Shown here piece by piece: positions 1 to 8,527 of a DNA stretch of 64,000 nt. The translations under genes were made by a program, and so were the position numbers. The stretch is from Bacteroidota bacterium (GTDB lineage: Bacteria; Bacteroidota; Bacteroidia; Chitinophagales; Chitinophagaceae), in assembly GCA_023424015.1 (NCBI GenBank), contig JAFAEM010000010.1, positions 62,001 to 126,000 on the forward strand, read 5' to 3'. The notes under the pieces are model-generated. The model ran no database searches and was not told where the DNA came from. It was given only the letters and a program-made list of their open reading frames with translations. Position 1 is the stretch's first letter. The number at the start of each line of letters is the position of its first letter.

Positions 1-1
1 T

Positions 2-631
2 TCAGGAAAGTATATACTTCTGTTAAATAGCGATACCGAGCTGATCAATAATGCGCCGAAGATCTGCTATGATTATATCACCTCGCATCCGGGCGTGGGC
101 ATGGTCACCTGCCAGCTTCGATACCCTGATGGAAGCATTCAGTACAATTGCCGCAAGTTCAGAACGATTAGCTGGGAACTGGCGGAAGTATTCCCATTTT
201 TCAGGCTATTGTCAAAAGAAAAGCAGGGGAAAATGATGCTGCATCATTATTTTGATCACCAGGTCAATGCCGAATGCGACTGGGTCTGGGGAGCCTTTAT
301 GCTTTTCCCAAGATCGATAATCGAGCAATTACCGGGTAAAAAGCTGGCGGAAGATTTTTTCATGTATATCGAAGATGTGCACTGGTGCTGGGATTTCAAA
401 AAGCTGGGTTATACCATACATTTCCTACCCGAAGCCAAAGTGATGCATATACACAAGGGAAGCATTGACAAGGACAAATTGCTGCAAACCCGCAAAACCG
501 GGATAAAAAACCATGCCCGCTTCATGAAAAAATTTTATCCTGACTGGCGCTGGTATATTTTTGCAACGATATACTATACGAAACAATACGGGGCGATGTG
601 GTTGAGGGGGTTGATAAAAGCCCCCAAATAG
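2..631 (+). CDS. GT2 family glycosyltransferase, C-terminal part (5' end outside window)
   Basis: The reading frame is already open at the left edge, so the N-terminal part of the GT-A fold is missing. The visible start reads YILLLNSDTEL, the nucleotide-sugar/metal-binding 'NSD' segment of GT2 enzymes of the rhamnosyltransferase type. It is followed by MVTCQLRYPDG and a WVWGAFMLFPR...FFMYIEDVHWCWDFKKLGY block with the acidic ED pair expected for the catalytic base, then the usual FLPEAKVMHIHKGS stretch. Such cytoplasmic, membrane-associated enzymes add a sugar to a growing O-antigen or capsule unit. It is convergent with the lipoprotein gene at 633 and lies next to the sugar-nucleotide operon, which supports a polysaccharide role. 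Donor and acceptor cannot be read from sequence. Confidence 0.9.
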   Translation, partial: SGKYILLLNSDTELINNAPKICYDYITSHPGVGMVTCQLRYPDGSIQYNCRKFRTISWELAEVFPFFRLLSKEKQGKMMLHHYFDHQVNAECDWVWGAFMLFPRSIIEQLPGKKLAEDFFMYIEDVHWCWDFKKLGYTIHFLPEAKVMHIHKGSIDKDKLLQTRKTGIKNHARFMKKFYPDWRWYIFATIYYTKQYGAMWLRGLIKAPK

Positions 632-632
632 C

Positions 633-1088
633 CTATGGTGCAGGAATATATTTCGCTACAATTAGACCGTTATTACCATACAAAGAAGATGTCAGAATTC
701 TATTCTCTTCAATATTCATAAGTAGCCAATCATATTCTACGGTTCCATTAACGGTAATTCGAAGTGTAGACTCATCGGGAGTTGTGAATTTCCAGGTTGT
801 ATTAAAACTGTCGCCGCTGATATCTGTATGCGTGCCCGTTCCGTCGGCATTGAACTTAAACGTCATGGCACCAATATCTACCCCGGTTGTATTTTCACCA
901 CCTCTCAGATAATGTGTACGTGTACCCATTAGATTTTGATATGTCTCACCCACTTGCCAGGTTTTTGCAGTAAGTTTTTCCAGATTAGTTTTATTTTTTG
1001 AAGGCTCTGCGTCGTTATCTTTACTACAACTATTTACCATAAGAGCTGAAAAAAATGCGACAGAGAGAAAGGTGTTGCTGATTTTCAT
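633..1088 (-). CDS. small lipoprotein, lipocalin-like
   Basis: This 151-residue protein has a lipoprotein signal: a hydrophobic stretch to about residue 20, then SC at about 20-21, so it should be lipid-anchored. The mature part has an LTAKTWQVGE segment and an FKFNADGTGT segment, both common in the lipocalin-like domains of small Bacteroidota lipoproteins. These are short beta-rich proteins of unknown ligand. It ends one base after the stop of the convergent glycosyltransferase. No link to polysaccharide synthesis is visible apart from location. The family call is by pattern only; a plain hypothetical lipoprotein is the safe reading. Confidence 0.7.
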   Translation of the reverse strand: MKISNTFLSVAFFSALMVNSCSKDNDAEPSKNKTNLEKLTAKTWQVGETYQNLMGTRTHYLRGGENTTGVDIGAMTFKFNADGTGTHTDISGDSFNTTWKFTTPDESTLRITVNGTVEYDWLLMNIEENRILTSSLYGNNGLIVAKYIPAP

Positions 1089-1153
1089 ACGTCGTAAGTT
1101 TTGAACAAAATAAGCGTTATTATTGTAAATTACAATACCGTCTAAACATTCGT

Positions 1154-2158
1154 TTACCGCAAAAAAGGCTTCGGAAATACTCTTTTAAAACCAAGAAATA
1201 ACCAATGTAAGACCTGGGAGTCATCTATTGTCTTACCGATCTTAATCTTCTTATAATTAAGCGGTTCAAATGACTTATTTCCTAATATCTCAGCAAACTT
1301 GCGAAACTTTATTATTACTTCATTGACTGATAAGGAATGGCGGTCCTTACGAGGCGTCCTTAAAATTTTGTGAGTAATTGATTGACAGTATTGCCGCAAC
1401 AGTTCACTACTTTCAATTGTAATAACCTCGCCCAAAAGGGGGTCTTTAATCTTAAGCTGAGAAACATAATCAATAAGTTGCCCAAAAGCATCAACAAAGC
1501 GGCTATCTGCTGACGAGGAAGTTGTAGAAGCAGAATGCCTCCTATAAGAAAAACATTCTTGCTGTGCAACAGCGAAATATGATTTCCTGGAAAGTTCAAT
1601 AAAAAGCTGCATATCAGCAAATAGAAGATTTGGGTAAGAAGGAATACCACCTAATTGATCGTAGTCTTCACTCCTCATCATAAACCCAGTGCCCATTAAG
1701 TCGGTTTTGTTACGAAAAAAGTTGTGAATTACCTCTGCAGGTAATTGCACCTCCCTCATAGGCTTACATTTTCCGATTTCTCTGCCATCCGAATCAATGT
1801 ATCGGAAATGACTTTGAAATAAAGTTGCGTCAGGGTACCTACTGATTAAATCGTCCATAACCTGCAGATAATTACTGTCCAATAAATCGTCATGGCCGAT
1901 CAGGGTCATAAATTCATTTTTTGAGACATCTAAAACCCGCCGCCAATTATCTTCCATACTTAGAGGTACAGAAGACGAAAACACTTTTATCCTTTTATCG
2001 TTGTAAGAGGAAACAATCTGCAGCGTATTATCTGTACTGCAATTTTCAAGTATGATAAAATCAAAATCAGTTAACGACTGCGCAAGAATACTCTCAATAC
2101 ATTCTCCTAAATATTTACCTCCATTTTTTACAGGTAATATAATGCTGTACTTACTCAT
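1154..2158 (-). CDS. GT2 family glycosyltransferase
   Basis: The protein has about 334 residues. It starts SKYSIILPVKNGGKYLGECI, the standard GT2 entry, with FIILENCSTDNT (nucleotide-binding Asp) at about 35-45 and a LIGHDDLL motif at about 87-94 that carries the DxD-like metal-binding acids. It should transfer a sugar from an NDP donor at the cytoplasmic membrane. I chose the ATG at 2158; the codon before it is TTG. That ATG shares one base with the TGA stop of the upstream glycosyltransferase, which indicates translational coupling at the end of the sugar operon. Acceptor and linkage are unknown. The low-complexity AT-rich base use resembles the rest of this operon rather than the purB-prfC region. 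Confidence 0.92.
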   Translation of the reverse strand: MSKYSIILPVKNGGKYLGECIESILAQSLTDFDFIILENCSTDNTLQIVSSYNDKRIKVFSSSVPLSMEDNWRRVLDVSKNEFMTLIGHDDLLDSNYLQVMDDLISRYPDATLFQSHFRYIDSDGREIGKCKPMREVQLPAEVIHNFFRNKTDLMGTGFMMRSEDYDQLGGIPSYPNLLFADMQLFIELSRKSYFAVAQQECFSYRRHSASTTSSSADSRFVDAFGQLIDYVSQLKIKDPLLGEVITIESSELLRQYCQSITHKILRTPRKDRHSLSVNEVIIKFRKFAEILGNKSFEPLNYKKIKIGKTIDDSQVLHWLFLGFKRVFPKPFLR

Positions 2159-3204
2159 CAAGAAATCCTTTTTCGCCCTAGCAATACCTTTTTTGCTTTT
2201 ACGGCAAAATTGTGTATACCAGGCACACTTTTCTTCAGAACATACTTCATCTTGTATCCTCTGACGCTCTCAATTTTGAATATTTCTTTTTCAACTTGTG
2301 ATAGGCTTTTGTCAGACAAATTATTCTTCCTGTAATAATGGTACAAAAATGCCATATGCCCCGTTATCCAGACACCAAAAAATTTCCCTACGATTTTCTG
2401 TATTTCCAGCCAATTCCCCAAATAAGACAGTTTATTTTCCAAATATGCAGGAAAGCTTCTTGCTAATACTACAAGTTGATCATTCTGATTTCTACCAAAA
2501 TTCTCCCTATGCAGGGTTTGACAGCCAAGGGAGTTATTTATAACGACACAACCTTTTTCCGTACTTGCTATACTCATATAAGCATAGTCCCCCAAAAAAG
2601 GTGTTCCGTAGTCAGGCACGCCCCCCATCCTAATAAGCACATCCCGTTTTACAATGCAGGTGGACCATAGGAAATGGGAAAATATTTCAAAAGTAAATAG
2701 GCCCTTTATAAAATCCTCTGTTGAATACTCCCGCACAAAGTTCAGATCATGATTATTGGAGATACATGAATTTGTGCCAACTCGCAAATTGTATAAGCCT
2801 GCGACTTCTTTATCAAAGCAAAACCAGTCACATCCGCCCATGTACATGCCATACCCAGGAAACTTATTTCTCAAATTCACAAGAGTTTCCAGCATATGGT
2901 GATAAACTGGGTCATCGTCAGCCATCATCACAATATATTCGCCCGTCGAACGCTCCAAGCTTTTATTAAAGCTTGGCTTCATCCCCAGATTTGATCCATT
3001 GTTGTAATATTTGAATCTTTCGTCATGCAACGACTCTACAAAACTTTGCCCAGTTCCTTCAGGGTCGTTATCTGAGACTATCACCTCATAGTTCCCGTAT
3101 GTCTGTCTTTTTATGCTTTCAAGCGTACTTTTTAATATAGGCCCGCGCTTAAATGTAGAAATACAAAAGCTTACTAATGGTGCCAAATGTTTATCTGTTT
3201 CCAT
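2158..3204 (-). CDS. GT2 family glycosyltransferase
   Basis: This 348-residue protein opens with LVSFCISTFKRGPILKSTLE and has EVIVSDNDPEGTG at about 38-50. A VMMADDDPVYHHM motif at about 92-104 supplies the acidic DDD cluster that holds the metal and nucleotide sugar in GT2 enzymes. The C-terminal third has a GG...DYGTPFLGDYAYM region like those of other Bacteroidota capsule transferases. It lies 11 bases after the CmcI-type gene and overlaps the next glycosyltransferase start by one base, so it is part of the same operon. It probably adds the sugar made by the upstream enzymes, or a neighbouring residue, but specificity is not readable. Confidence 0.92.
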   Translation of the reverse strand: METDKHLAPLVSFCISTFKRGPILKSTLESIKRQTYGNYEVIVSDNDPEGTGQSFVESLHDERFKYYNNGSNLGMKPSFNKSLERSTGEYIVMMADDDPVYHHMLETLVNLRNKFPGYGMYMGGCDWFCFDKEVAGLYNLRVGTNSCISNNHDLNFVREYSTEDFIKGLFTFEIFSHFLWSTCIVKRDVLIRMGGVPDYGTPFLGDYAYMSIASTEKGCVVINNSLGCQTLHRENFGRNQNDQLVVLARSFPAYLENKLSYLGNWLEIQKIVGKFFGVWITGHMAFLYHYYRKNNLSDKSLSQVEKEIFKIESVRGYKMKYVLKKSVPGIHNFAVKAKKVLLGRKRIS

Positions 3205-3215
3205 GAAATACTTCG

Positions 3216-3956
3216 CTATTTGACCCTTTTGAGGTATCCATCCGGGGCTACGCTTATAAGCAATTTGTTATTAATGGATTTATCAATTTCAAAGTCATTG
3301 TTATTCTTAAGAAACTCTCTTACCGCAGTTAAGGGGTTATTCCCAATTCCCCACGGACGTTTATGACCGGGCAAATACCCTGACGGCAAGTATTCAACAA
3401 TGGTATCAAAAACAACAAGATACGAATTGACAGAAACTAATGGAGAGTAAGCTTCTAGCTCAGCAAGCACATGATCATGGGTATGGTTAGAATCTAAAAC
3501 CACCAGTATCTTTTGTTTTTCTGCAGCAAATACTTTTACTTTTTCAACAATAGTATTGTCTATAGAAGACCCTTCTATCATAGTAATTCTCTTAAACATC
3601 GGATGCTTCTCGATCTCTATGCGATTATGTTCCCTTATATCTATGTCTATGCCCAGAACCTCACCATGTCCAACTAGTTCCAACATAGATGCGTAAAAAA
3701 TTAACGACCCACCATGGGCAATCCCGGTTTCAATAATGAGATCCGGCTTTACTTCCCATATCAACTCCTGCATTGCCAAAACATCCTGAGGATATTGTAT
3801 CACAGGCCTCCCCATCCACTTAAAGTTATAAGAATATTGAGCCTTGTTGGACTCAATATTGAATTTTTGCGCTGCATCCAGCAAACCTGGATTGTTCCCA
3901 TTGTCATCTATCCTCTGTTTTGTTTCAAGAAGAAAGTCAGCTGTCTTTTTTTCCAT
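3216..3956 (-). CDS. cephalosporin hydroxylase/CmcI-type methyltransferase family protein
   Basis: The protein has 246 residues. The SAM-binding motif is IIETGIAHGGSLIFYAS at about 75-91, followed by VLGIDIDIREHNR at about 99-111 and LVVLDSNHTHDHVL at about 150-163. This is the layout of the CmcI/rhamnosyl O-methyltransferase family (a Rossmann methyltransferase with a DSxHxxxHV metal site). Despite the family name, members in sugar clusters are thought to methylate sugar hydroxyls. Its start lies within the last 20 bases of the upstream reductase gene, so the two are coupled. In this context it is likely to O-methylate the deoxysugar or a glycan residue; the exact position is unknown. Confidence 0.85.
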   Translation of the reverse strand: MEKKTADFLLETKQRIDDNGNNPGLLDAAQKFNIESNKAQYSYNFKWMGRPVIQYPQDVLAMQELIWEVKPDLIIETGIAHGGSLIFYASMLELVGHGEVLGIDIDIREHNRIEIEKHPMFKRITMIEGSSIDNTIVEKVKVFAAEKQKILVVLDSNHTHDHVLAELEAYSPLVSVNSYLVVFDTIVEYLPSGYLPGHKRPWGIGNNPLTAVREFLKNNNDFEIDKSINNKLLISVAPDGYLKRVK

Positions 3957-4806
3957 TTAATAGAATTGTTTGCAATTTTGATGTATCACCCCAGAAGTTC
4001 CGGGGTTCCAGTTCGGAATAAGGATAATAACCAAGGTTCAATTCAATAGTAGCATTCTTCTCACGAACAAGATCGATGACAAACTTTTTCACTTCAACAG
4101 GTTTACCACTACAACAATTTATTATACCAGTTACATTGTTCTGCTCTGCGATTGCTACAATATATTCCGCAACCATATTTATATTCAAAAAGTCCCGCAA
4201 TTGATCTCCTGGACTCATATTAAAAATCTTGTCACCCCTTTCTAATGCCCCCATGAGTTGCGAAAATAGCGAATTTGGATTTTGACCATCCCCAAACATA
4301 TAAAACAGTCGAATCCATTTAATTTGAAATTCCTGGCTTTCCTGCAACTGGACCAATTGTTTTCTCAGGGAATCCTTCGCAATTGCATAATAATTCGACG
4401 GTTTTGCGGGCATTTCTTCAGTTAGAAGTCCTTCCTGCATTCCATATTCAAAACAAGTACCAGTCACGGTTAAATCCTTCAAACCGTATTTAATCAGACT
4501 ACATAGGAACCTAAAATGTGATGGCAAATTTTCCTCAACATGGAAGGGCATTTTATAATTAGGTAATCCTTCCCAGGCAAGATGTATTAACAAATCAGGT
4601 TTATCAAAAAACGAATAATAATCCTTATCACTTCGCCAGAACTTTAGGTCAAATGGTATGTATTTTACTTTGTCAAACCAGTTGGCCGAGGACGCTTTTG
4701 TTTTGTCCCTTGAGGTAGCTACAACGCTGTATCCTTTGTCAAGTAATTTATTGACAACATAGTTGCCTATAAAGCCAGTAGCACCGGTTACAAGAACCTT
4801 CTTCAT
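3937..4806 (-). CDS. NAD(P)-dependent epimerase/reductase of the extended SDR family (sugar 4-ketoreductase candidate)
   Basis: The frame is open further upstream, but I place the start at the ATG of MKKVLVTGATGFIG (4806). It lies one base after the stop of the methyltransferase gene and just before the Rossmann GxxGxxG motif, giving about 289 residues. The protein has LIHLAWEG near 75 and YYAIAKDSL with the catalytic YxxxK near 130, as in nucleotide-sugar epimerases and reductases. In a cassette that already has a 4,6-dehydratase, a 3,5-epimerase and a C-methyltransferase, the expected role is NAD(P)H-dependent reduction of the 4-keto group in the last step. A C-4 epimerase is a possible alternative. 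Confidence 0.88.
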   Translation of the reverse strand: MKKVLVTGATGFIGNYVVNKLLDKGYSVVATSRDKTKASSANWFDKVKYIPFDLKFWRSDKDYYSFFDKPDLLIHLAWEGLPNYKMPFHVEENLPSHFRFLCSLIKYGLKDLTVTGTCFEYGMQEGLLTEEMPAKPSNYYAIAKDSLRKQLVQLQESQEFQIKWIRLFYMFGDGQNPNSLFSQLMGALERGDKIFNMSPGDQLRDFLNINMVAEYIVAIAEQNNVTGIINCCSGKPVEVKKFVIDLVREKNATIELNLGYYPYSELEPRNFWGDTSKLQTILLNGKKDS

Positions 4807-4807
4807 T

Positions 4808-6034
4808 TTAAAGTATATGAAATTCTGGTATGGCAATAACAAACTTCCCACCCCATTCCCGAATATAGGATAACTGCAACATTACTTCTTCTTTAATATT
4901 CCATGGAAGGATCATTATATAGTCAGGTCTCGAATTCTTTAAATGCCGCTCATCTACCACCGGTATATGGCTGCCAGGCAGAAACTTATTTTGTTTATGT
5001 GGATTCGCGTCTGCAACAAAGCTGACCAAATCTGACTTCACTCCACAATAGTTCAATAATGTATTTCCCTTGGCCGCGGCGCCGTAAGCCGCTACGACTT
5101 TTCCAATGCGCTTTTGTTCCTGCAAAAACCTCAACAAGTCCAACTTGATATTTAAAACCTTTGTGTGAAAGCCGGAATAATACTTTAAATCTGAAATCCC
5201 TTTTTTACTCTCCTTTTCTCGAATTGAAGATACATTATCGGATATAGCTTTCGAGTGATCCTCCTTGTGCTTTGCGAAAATCCTTAATGATCCACCATGA
5301 GTTGGCAACTCCTCCACGTCAAACATCTCCAAACCAGCTGCATCAAATATTTTACTTACTATAGTAAATGAAAGATATGAGAAGTGTTCATGATATATAG
5401 TATCGAACTGACTGTTCTCAATTAATTGTACAAGGTGTGGAAATTCCATTGTAACAACACCGCCAACACTTAGGAAGATCTTCAGCCCCTTTGTGAAATC
5501 GATTATATCCGGCACATGGGCCAATACATTGTTTCCCAAAAGTAAATCTGCCTTTAATCCTTTTGCTACCAAATCATTTGCAAGCCTGACGCCGAAAAAA
5601 TCGACAATCGAATTGACCCCTTTACCTTTAGCAACCTCAGCAGTATTTGCTGTAGGTTCTATCCCTAATGAGGGGATATTTTTTTGTACGAAATACTGTA
5701 GCAGATAACCGTCATTTGAAGCTATTTCCGAGACTAATGATTTTTCGTTGAATCCAAACCGCGAAATCATCATATCAACATACTGACGTGCGTGCTCTAA
5801 CCAGCTTTTTGAATAGGATGAAAAGTATACATACGAGTTGTCAAAAATGCTATCAGACTTTTTATATTCGTCAATCTGGACAAGAAAACATTTGTGGCAG
5901 GTGTAGACTTTTAATGGATAGTAAAGTTCAGGTTCATTTAACTGTTCTAGACTTAAAAAAGAATTGGATGCAGGTGAATGAAACAGGTCAATAAATATAT
6001 TTTGAAGTTCAGTCTGACAAAATCTACAATTCAT
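4808..6034 (-). CDS. NDP-hexose C-methyltransferase (TylCIII/NovU-like, three-domain)
   Basis: This 408-residue protein has the three-part layout of sugar C-methyltransferases. An N-terminal zinc-binding domain carries CRFC at 3-6 and CHKC at about 47-50. A SAM-binding core follows, with VSEIASNDGYLLQYF near 100-114 and LGIEPTANTAEVA near 121-133. The C-terminal domain includes VVAAYGAAAKGNTLLNYCG near 312-330, typical of the C-methyltransferase C-terminal family. Family members add a methyl group to carbon 3 of NDP-4-keto-6-deoxysugars. It overlaps the 3,5-epimerase start by four bases. Its presence where other CDP-sugar clusters carry the 3-dehydrase ddhC suggests a branched sugar rather than a 3,6-dideoxy sugar; this is inference. 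Confidence 0.9.
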   Translation of the reverse strand: MNCRFCQTELQNIFIDLFHSPASNSFLSLEQLNEPELYYPLKVYTCHKCFLVQIDEYKKSDSIFDNSYVYFSSYSKSWLEHARQYVDMMISRFGFNEKSLVSEIASNDGYLLQYFVQKNIPSLGIEPTANTAEVAKGKGVNSIVDFFGVRLANDLVAKGLKADLLLGNNVLAHVPDIIDFTKGLKIFLSVGGVVTMEFPHLVQLIENSQFDTIYHEHFSYLSFTIVSKIFDAAGLEMFDVEELPTHGGSLRIFAKHKEDHSKAISDNVSSIREKESKKGISDLKYYSGFHTKVLNIKLDLLRFLQEQKRIGKVVAAYGAAAKGNTLLNYCGVKSDLVSFVADANPHKQNKFLPGSHIPVVDERHLKNSRPDYIMILPWNIKEEVMLQLSYIREWGGKFVIAIPEFHIL

Positions 6035-6579
6035 AAAACGCCTTTAAAACTTTCTGTTATTAATGGATAAGCCTGATCTCTTTCCGAAATTTCTGATACT
6101 TTTAACGGCCAATTAATCCCTACAAGAGGGTCATCATATCTAATTCCACTCTCCCATCCCGGCATGTATGCGGCCGAATGATGATACAATAGCTCGCAAT
6201 TATCCTGAAGCGTCTGAAAACCGTGTGCAAATCCTTCTGGAATATAAATCATCTTTCGGTTTTCGGCACTTAATAAGACACTTGTCCATTTCAAAAACGA
6301 ATTAGACCCTTTACGTAAGTCAACCACAACGTCAAAAACTGACCCTGCAATACATCTAACTAATTTTGTTTCCTTATAAGGTGATAACTGAAAATGCATT
6401 CCCCTTATTGTACCTGTTTTATTCGTAAATGAATGGTTTAGTTGAACCCATTCTCCTTCATGCCCTATCTGGGTAAACTCATTTTTGCAATAAGTTCTTG
6501 CAAACCAGCCCCTGGAATCAATAAAAGGCTGTAAATCAATTACATACACACCGTCAAGATCGATGGGGCTGAAAATCAT
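6031..6579 (-). CDS. rfbC: dTDP-4-dehydrorhamnose 3,5-epimerase-like sugar epimerase
   Basis: The protein has 182 residues, the usual length for RmlC-type cupins. Visible features are DSRGWFARTYCKNEF at about 22-36, IRGMHFQLSPYKETKLVRC at about 57-75 with the catalytic His, VFDVVVDLR near 82-90, and IYIPEGFAHGFQTL near 113-126. The enzyme epimerises carbons 3 and/or 5 of a 4-keto-6-deoxy sugar nucleotide. The neighbours make CDP-glucose derivatives rather than dTDP-glucose ones, so the true substrate is probably a CDP-4-keto-6-deoxyhexose, methylated or not. It overlaps both neighbours by four bases (ATGA), a sign of a coupled operon. The symbol is a family name and does not imply rhamnose synthesis. 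Confidence 0.9.
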   Translation of the reverse strand: MIFSPIDLDGVYVIDLQPFIDSRGWFARTYCKNEFTQIGHEGEWVQLNHSFTNKTGTIRGMHFQLSPYKETKLVRCIAGSVFDVVVDLRKGSNSFLKWTSVLLSAENRKMIYIPEGFAHGFQTLQDNCELLYHHSAAYMPGWESGIRYDDPLVGINWPLKVSEISERDQAYPLITESFKGVL

Positions 6580-7661
6580 CTATTGAGATATTTGTCGATT
6601 TGTTCAAAAGTATATTCTGCCTGCCTTGAACTGATAGTCTTATACCATGATATTGACCAACCAATGGACTCCCTGGCATTGAGCTTGGGATTCCAATTCA
6701 ATTCTGCCATAGCCCTAGAGATATCAAGGTATAAAAGCTTCGATTCATGAGGCTTTTCATCAGATCCGCTAATCACAAATGAACCACTACCCCAGTTGTC
6801 AATTGCAATTTCTACCAACTCCCGCACCGTCAAATGATCTTCCGGTTTAGGGCCAAAGTTATAAGGTTGAGAAAATTGTTTCTGGTTACAATAAGAAGCA
6901 GCACCCAATAAAAGATATCCACACAACGGCTCCAGGACATGTTGCCAAGGCCTGATGGCTTCTGGTTGCCGGACCGTCACAGGTTCACCCTTCATCAACG
7001 CTTTAGCAATATCAGGAATAATTCTGTTCTTACTCCAGTCGCCGCCTCCAATAACATTTCCAGCCCGTGCAGACGAAATGGATTTCCCATGTTGAGTCAC
7101 CCTCTCCGGATTGAAAAATGATTTTCGAAATGAATCAACAACTAGCTCGGTACAAGCTTTGCTCGCACTGTAAGGGTCGTACCCGCCAAGTCTATCAGAT
7201 TCCTTGAACATCACCTTATCTCCATTGTTTTCGTATACTTTATCGGTTGTAATAACAACAATAGCAGCCTTTTTTTCCAACTGTCTAATAGCCTCAAGTA
7301 AATTTGCGGTACCAACAACGTTAACCTCAAATGTCTCAGCTGGAATTTCATATGATCGAAGGACCAGGGGTTGTGCAGCGAGATGAAAAACAAGATCGGG
7401 TTGAAAAGAAAGTATTTCATTTCTAATCTTTTCTTTATCCCTGATGTCACCGATTATGCTTTCGATATGCTTTCCGGGTAAAAAAAGGTCATAAAATTGT
7501 TTTGATTCCTCTGGTTCGAGCGCAAAACCCTTTATTACTGCCCCCAATTTTTTTAATAGCAGTGTCATCCAAGTTCCCTTAAACCCCGTGTGGCCGGTTA
7601 GAAAGACCTTTTTCCCGGCATAAAATGACTTCAAACTATCAATATTTACCAAACCTTCCAT
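6576..7661 (-). CDS. rfbG: CDP-glucose 4,6-dehydratase
   Basis: The enzyme converts CDP-glucose to CDP-4-keto-6-deoxyglucose with bound NAD. I chose the ATG at 7661 (MEGLVNIDSL), which is internal to a longer frame that begins with GTG at 7682. The protein has about 361 residues, normal for the family. It shows KVFLTGHTGFKGTWM (the Rossmann motif with the family-typical GFKG), LVFHLAAQPLVLRSYE, VITTDKVYEN and YDPYSASKACTE with the catalytic YxxxK. RPWQHVLEPLCGYL is highly characteristic of RfbG. It overlaps rfbF by 16 bases and the epimerase by 4, so it is the second gene of the operon. Confidence 0.96.
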   Translation of the reverse strand: MEGLVNIDSLKSFYAGKKVFLTGHTGFKGTWMTLLLKKLGAVIKGFALEPEESKQFYDLFLPGKHIESIIGDIRDKEKIRNEILSFQPDLVFHLAAQPLVLRSYEIPAETFEVNVVGTANLLEAIRQLEKKAAIVVITTDKVYENNGDKVMFKESDRLGGYDPYSASKACTELVVDSFRKSFFNPERVTQHGKSISSARAGNVIGGGDWSKNRIIPDIAKALMKGEPVTVRQPEAIRPWQHVLEPLCGYLLLGAASYCNQKQFSQPYNFGPKPEDHLTVRELVEIAIDNWGSGSFVISGSDEKPHESKLLYLDISRAMAELNWNPKLNARESIGWSISWYKTISSRQAEYTFEQIDKYLNR

Positions 7662-8422
7662 TTCGCCTGATTTTTTTGCCACAATGATTCCAACTCAATC
7701 TTATCACGGAGCGCATCCATACACTTCCAAAACCCTTTATGTTGGTAAGCTACAAGTTGTCCATCATTCGTTAGTTTTTCAAGTGGCTCGTCTTCCCACA
7801 TGATATCATCCATATTGGATTGTAAATAATTGAAAACCTCCGGCTTCAGAACAAAAAAGCCGCCGTTAATCCATTTAGTTTCGTCTTTTGCCTTCTCTCT
7901 GAAAGAAACTACCTCGCCATTTTCACCCAAATCCATACCCCCAAAACGTGCATCAAGCTGGATAGCAGTTACCGTTGCTATTTTATTCCGGCTTTTATGA
8001 AAATTCACCAGCTCATTTATATCAACATCACAAACGCCATCTCCATAAGTCAACATAAAATCTTCATCCCCAATATATTTTTGGACAGCTTTCAACCTAC
8101 CCGCTGTCTTTGTATTCAAACCCGTATCAACTAAAGTTACTTTGAACGATTCAGAATTACTGGTATGAATATTAAACTGGTTCCGGCTAAGATCAATGGT
8201 AACATCTGAATTATGCATGTAATAATTCATAAAATACTCTTTGATCATATACCCTTTATACCCTAAACACACTATGAATTCACTATGACCATATCTTTCA
8301 TAGATTTTCATAATATGCCAGATTATTGGTTTACCACCAATCTCTACCATAGGTTTAGGACGACTTTCAGTTTCCTCTGAAATTCTCGTTCCCAGTCCGC
8401 CTGCAAAAATGACTACTTTCAT
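7646..8422 (-). CDS. rfbF: glucose-1-phosphate cytidylyltransferase
   Basis: This is the first enzyme of the CDP-sugar pathway: CTP + glucose 1-phosphate gives CDP-glucose + PPi. The start is placed at the ATG at 8422 because the protein then begins MKVVIFAGGLGTRISEETE, with the nucleotide-binding GGLGTR loop; the longer frame up to 8464 adds residues not seen in the family. The length of 258 residues matches RfbF. Other motifs are RPKPMVEIGGKPIIWHIMK, FMLTYGDGVCDVDI (metal-binding Asp), NGGFFVLKPEVF and DDIMWEDEPLEKL. The promoter of the operon should lie in the 105-base gap to the adhesin gene, which ends at 8528, but I could not identify a clear one. Confidence 0.96.
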   Translation of the reverse strand: MKVVIFAGGLGTRISEETESRPKPMVEIGGKPIIWHIMKIYERYGHSEFIVCLGYKGYMIKEYFMNYYMHNSDVTIDLSRNQFNIHTSNSESFKVTLVDTGLNTKTAGRLKAVQKYIGDEDFMLTYGDGVCDVDINELVNFHKSRNKIATVTAIQLDARFGGMDLGENGEVVSFREKAKDETKWINGGFFVLKPEVFNYLQSNMDDIMWEDEPLEKLTNDGQLVAYQHKGFWKCMDALRDKIELESLWQKNQAKWKVW

Positions 8423-8527
8423 TTTAAGAGAATTTCGCAAAAATACCAGTTTGGATTGAACCAAAATAACTAGATATGGGAATTTGATGAGATATTATAT
8501 AATGACAACTTGTCAAACAGTCAAAGC

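Noticed and set aside
598..912. Plus-strand frame after the first glycosyltransferase
   Set aside because: Overlaps the lipoprotein gene on the other strand, which has a clear signal sequence; the plus frame has no features of a real protein.
2052..2969. Several small plus-strand frames inside the GT2 genes
   Set aside because: Low-complexity shadows of two glycosyltransferases with full motif sets on the minus strand.
6031..6579. Reading the cluster as a dTDP-rhamnose pathway because of the RmlC-type enzyme
   Set aside because: RmlA, RmlB and RmlD are absent, and the first two steps are RfbF/RfbG, which use CDP-glucose.
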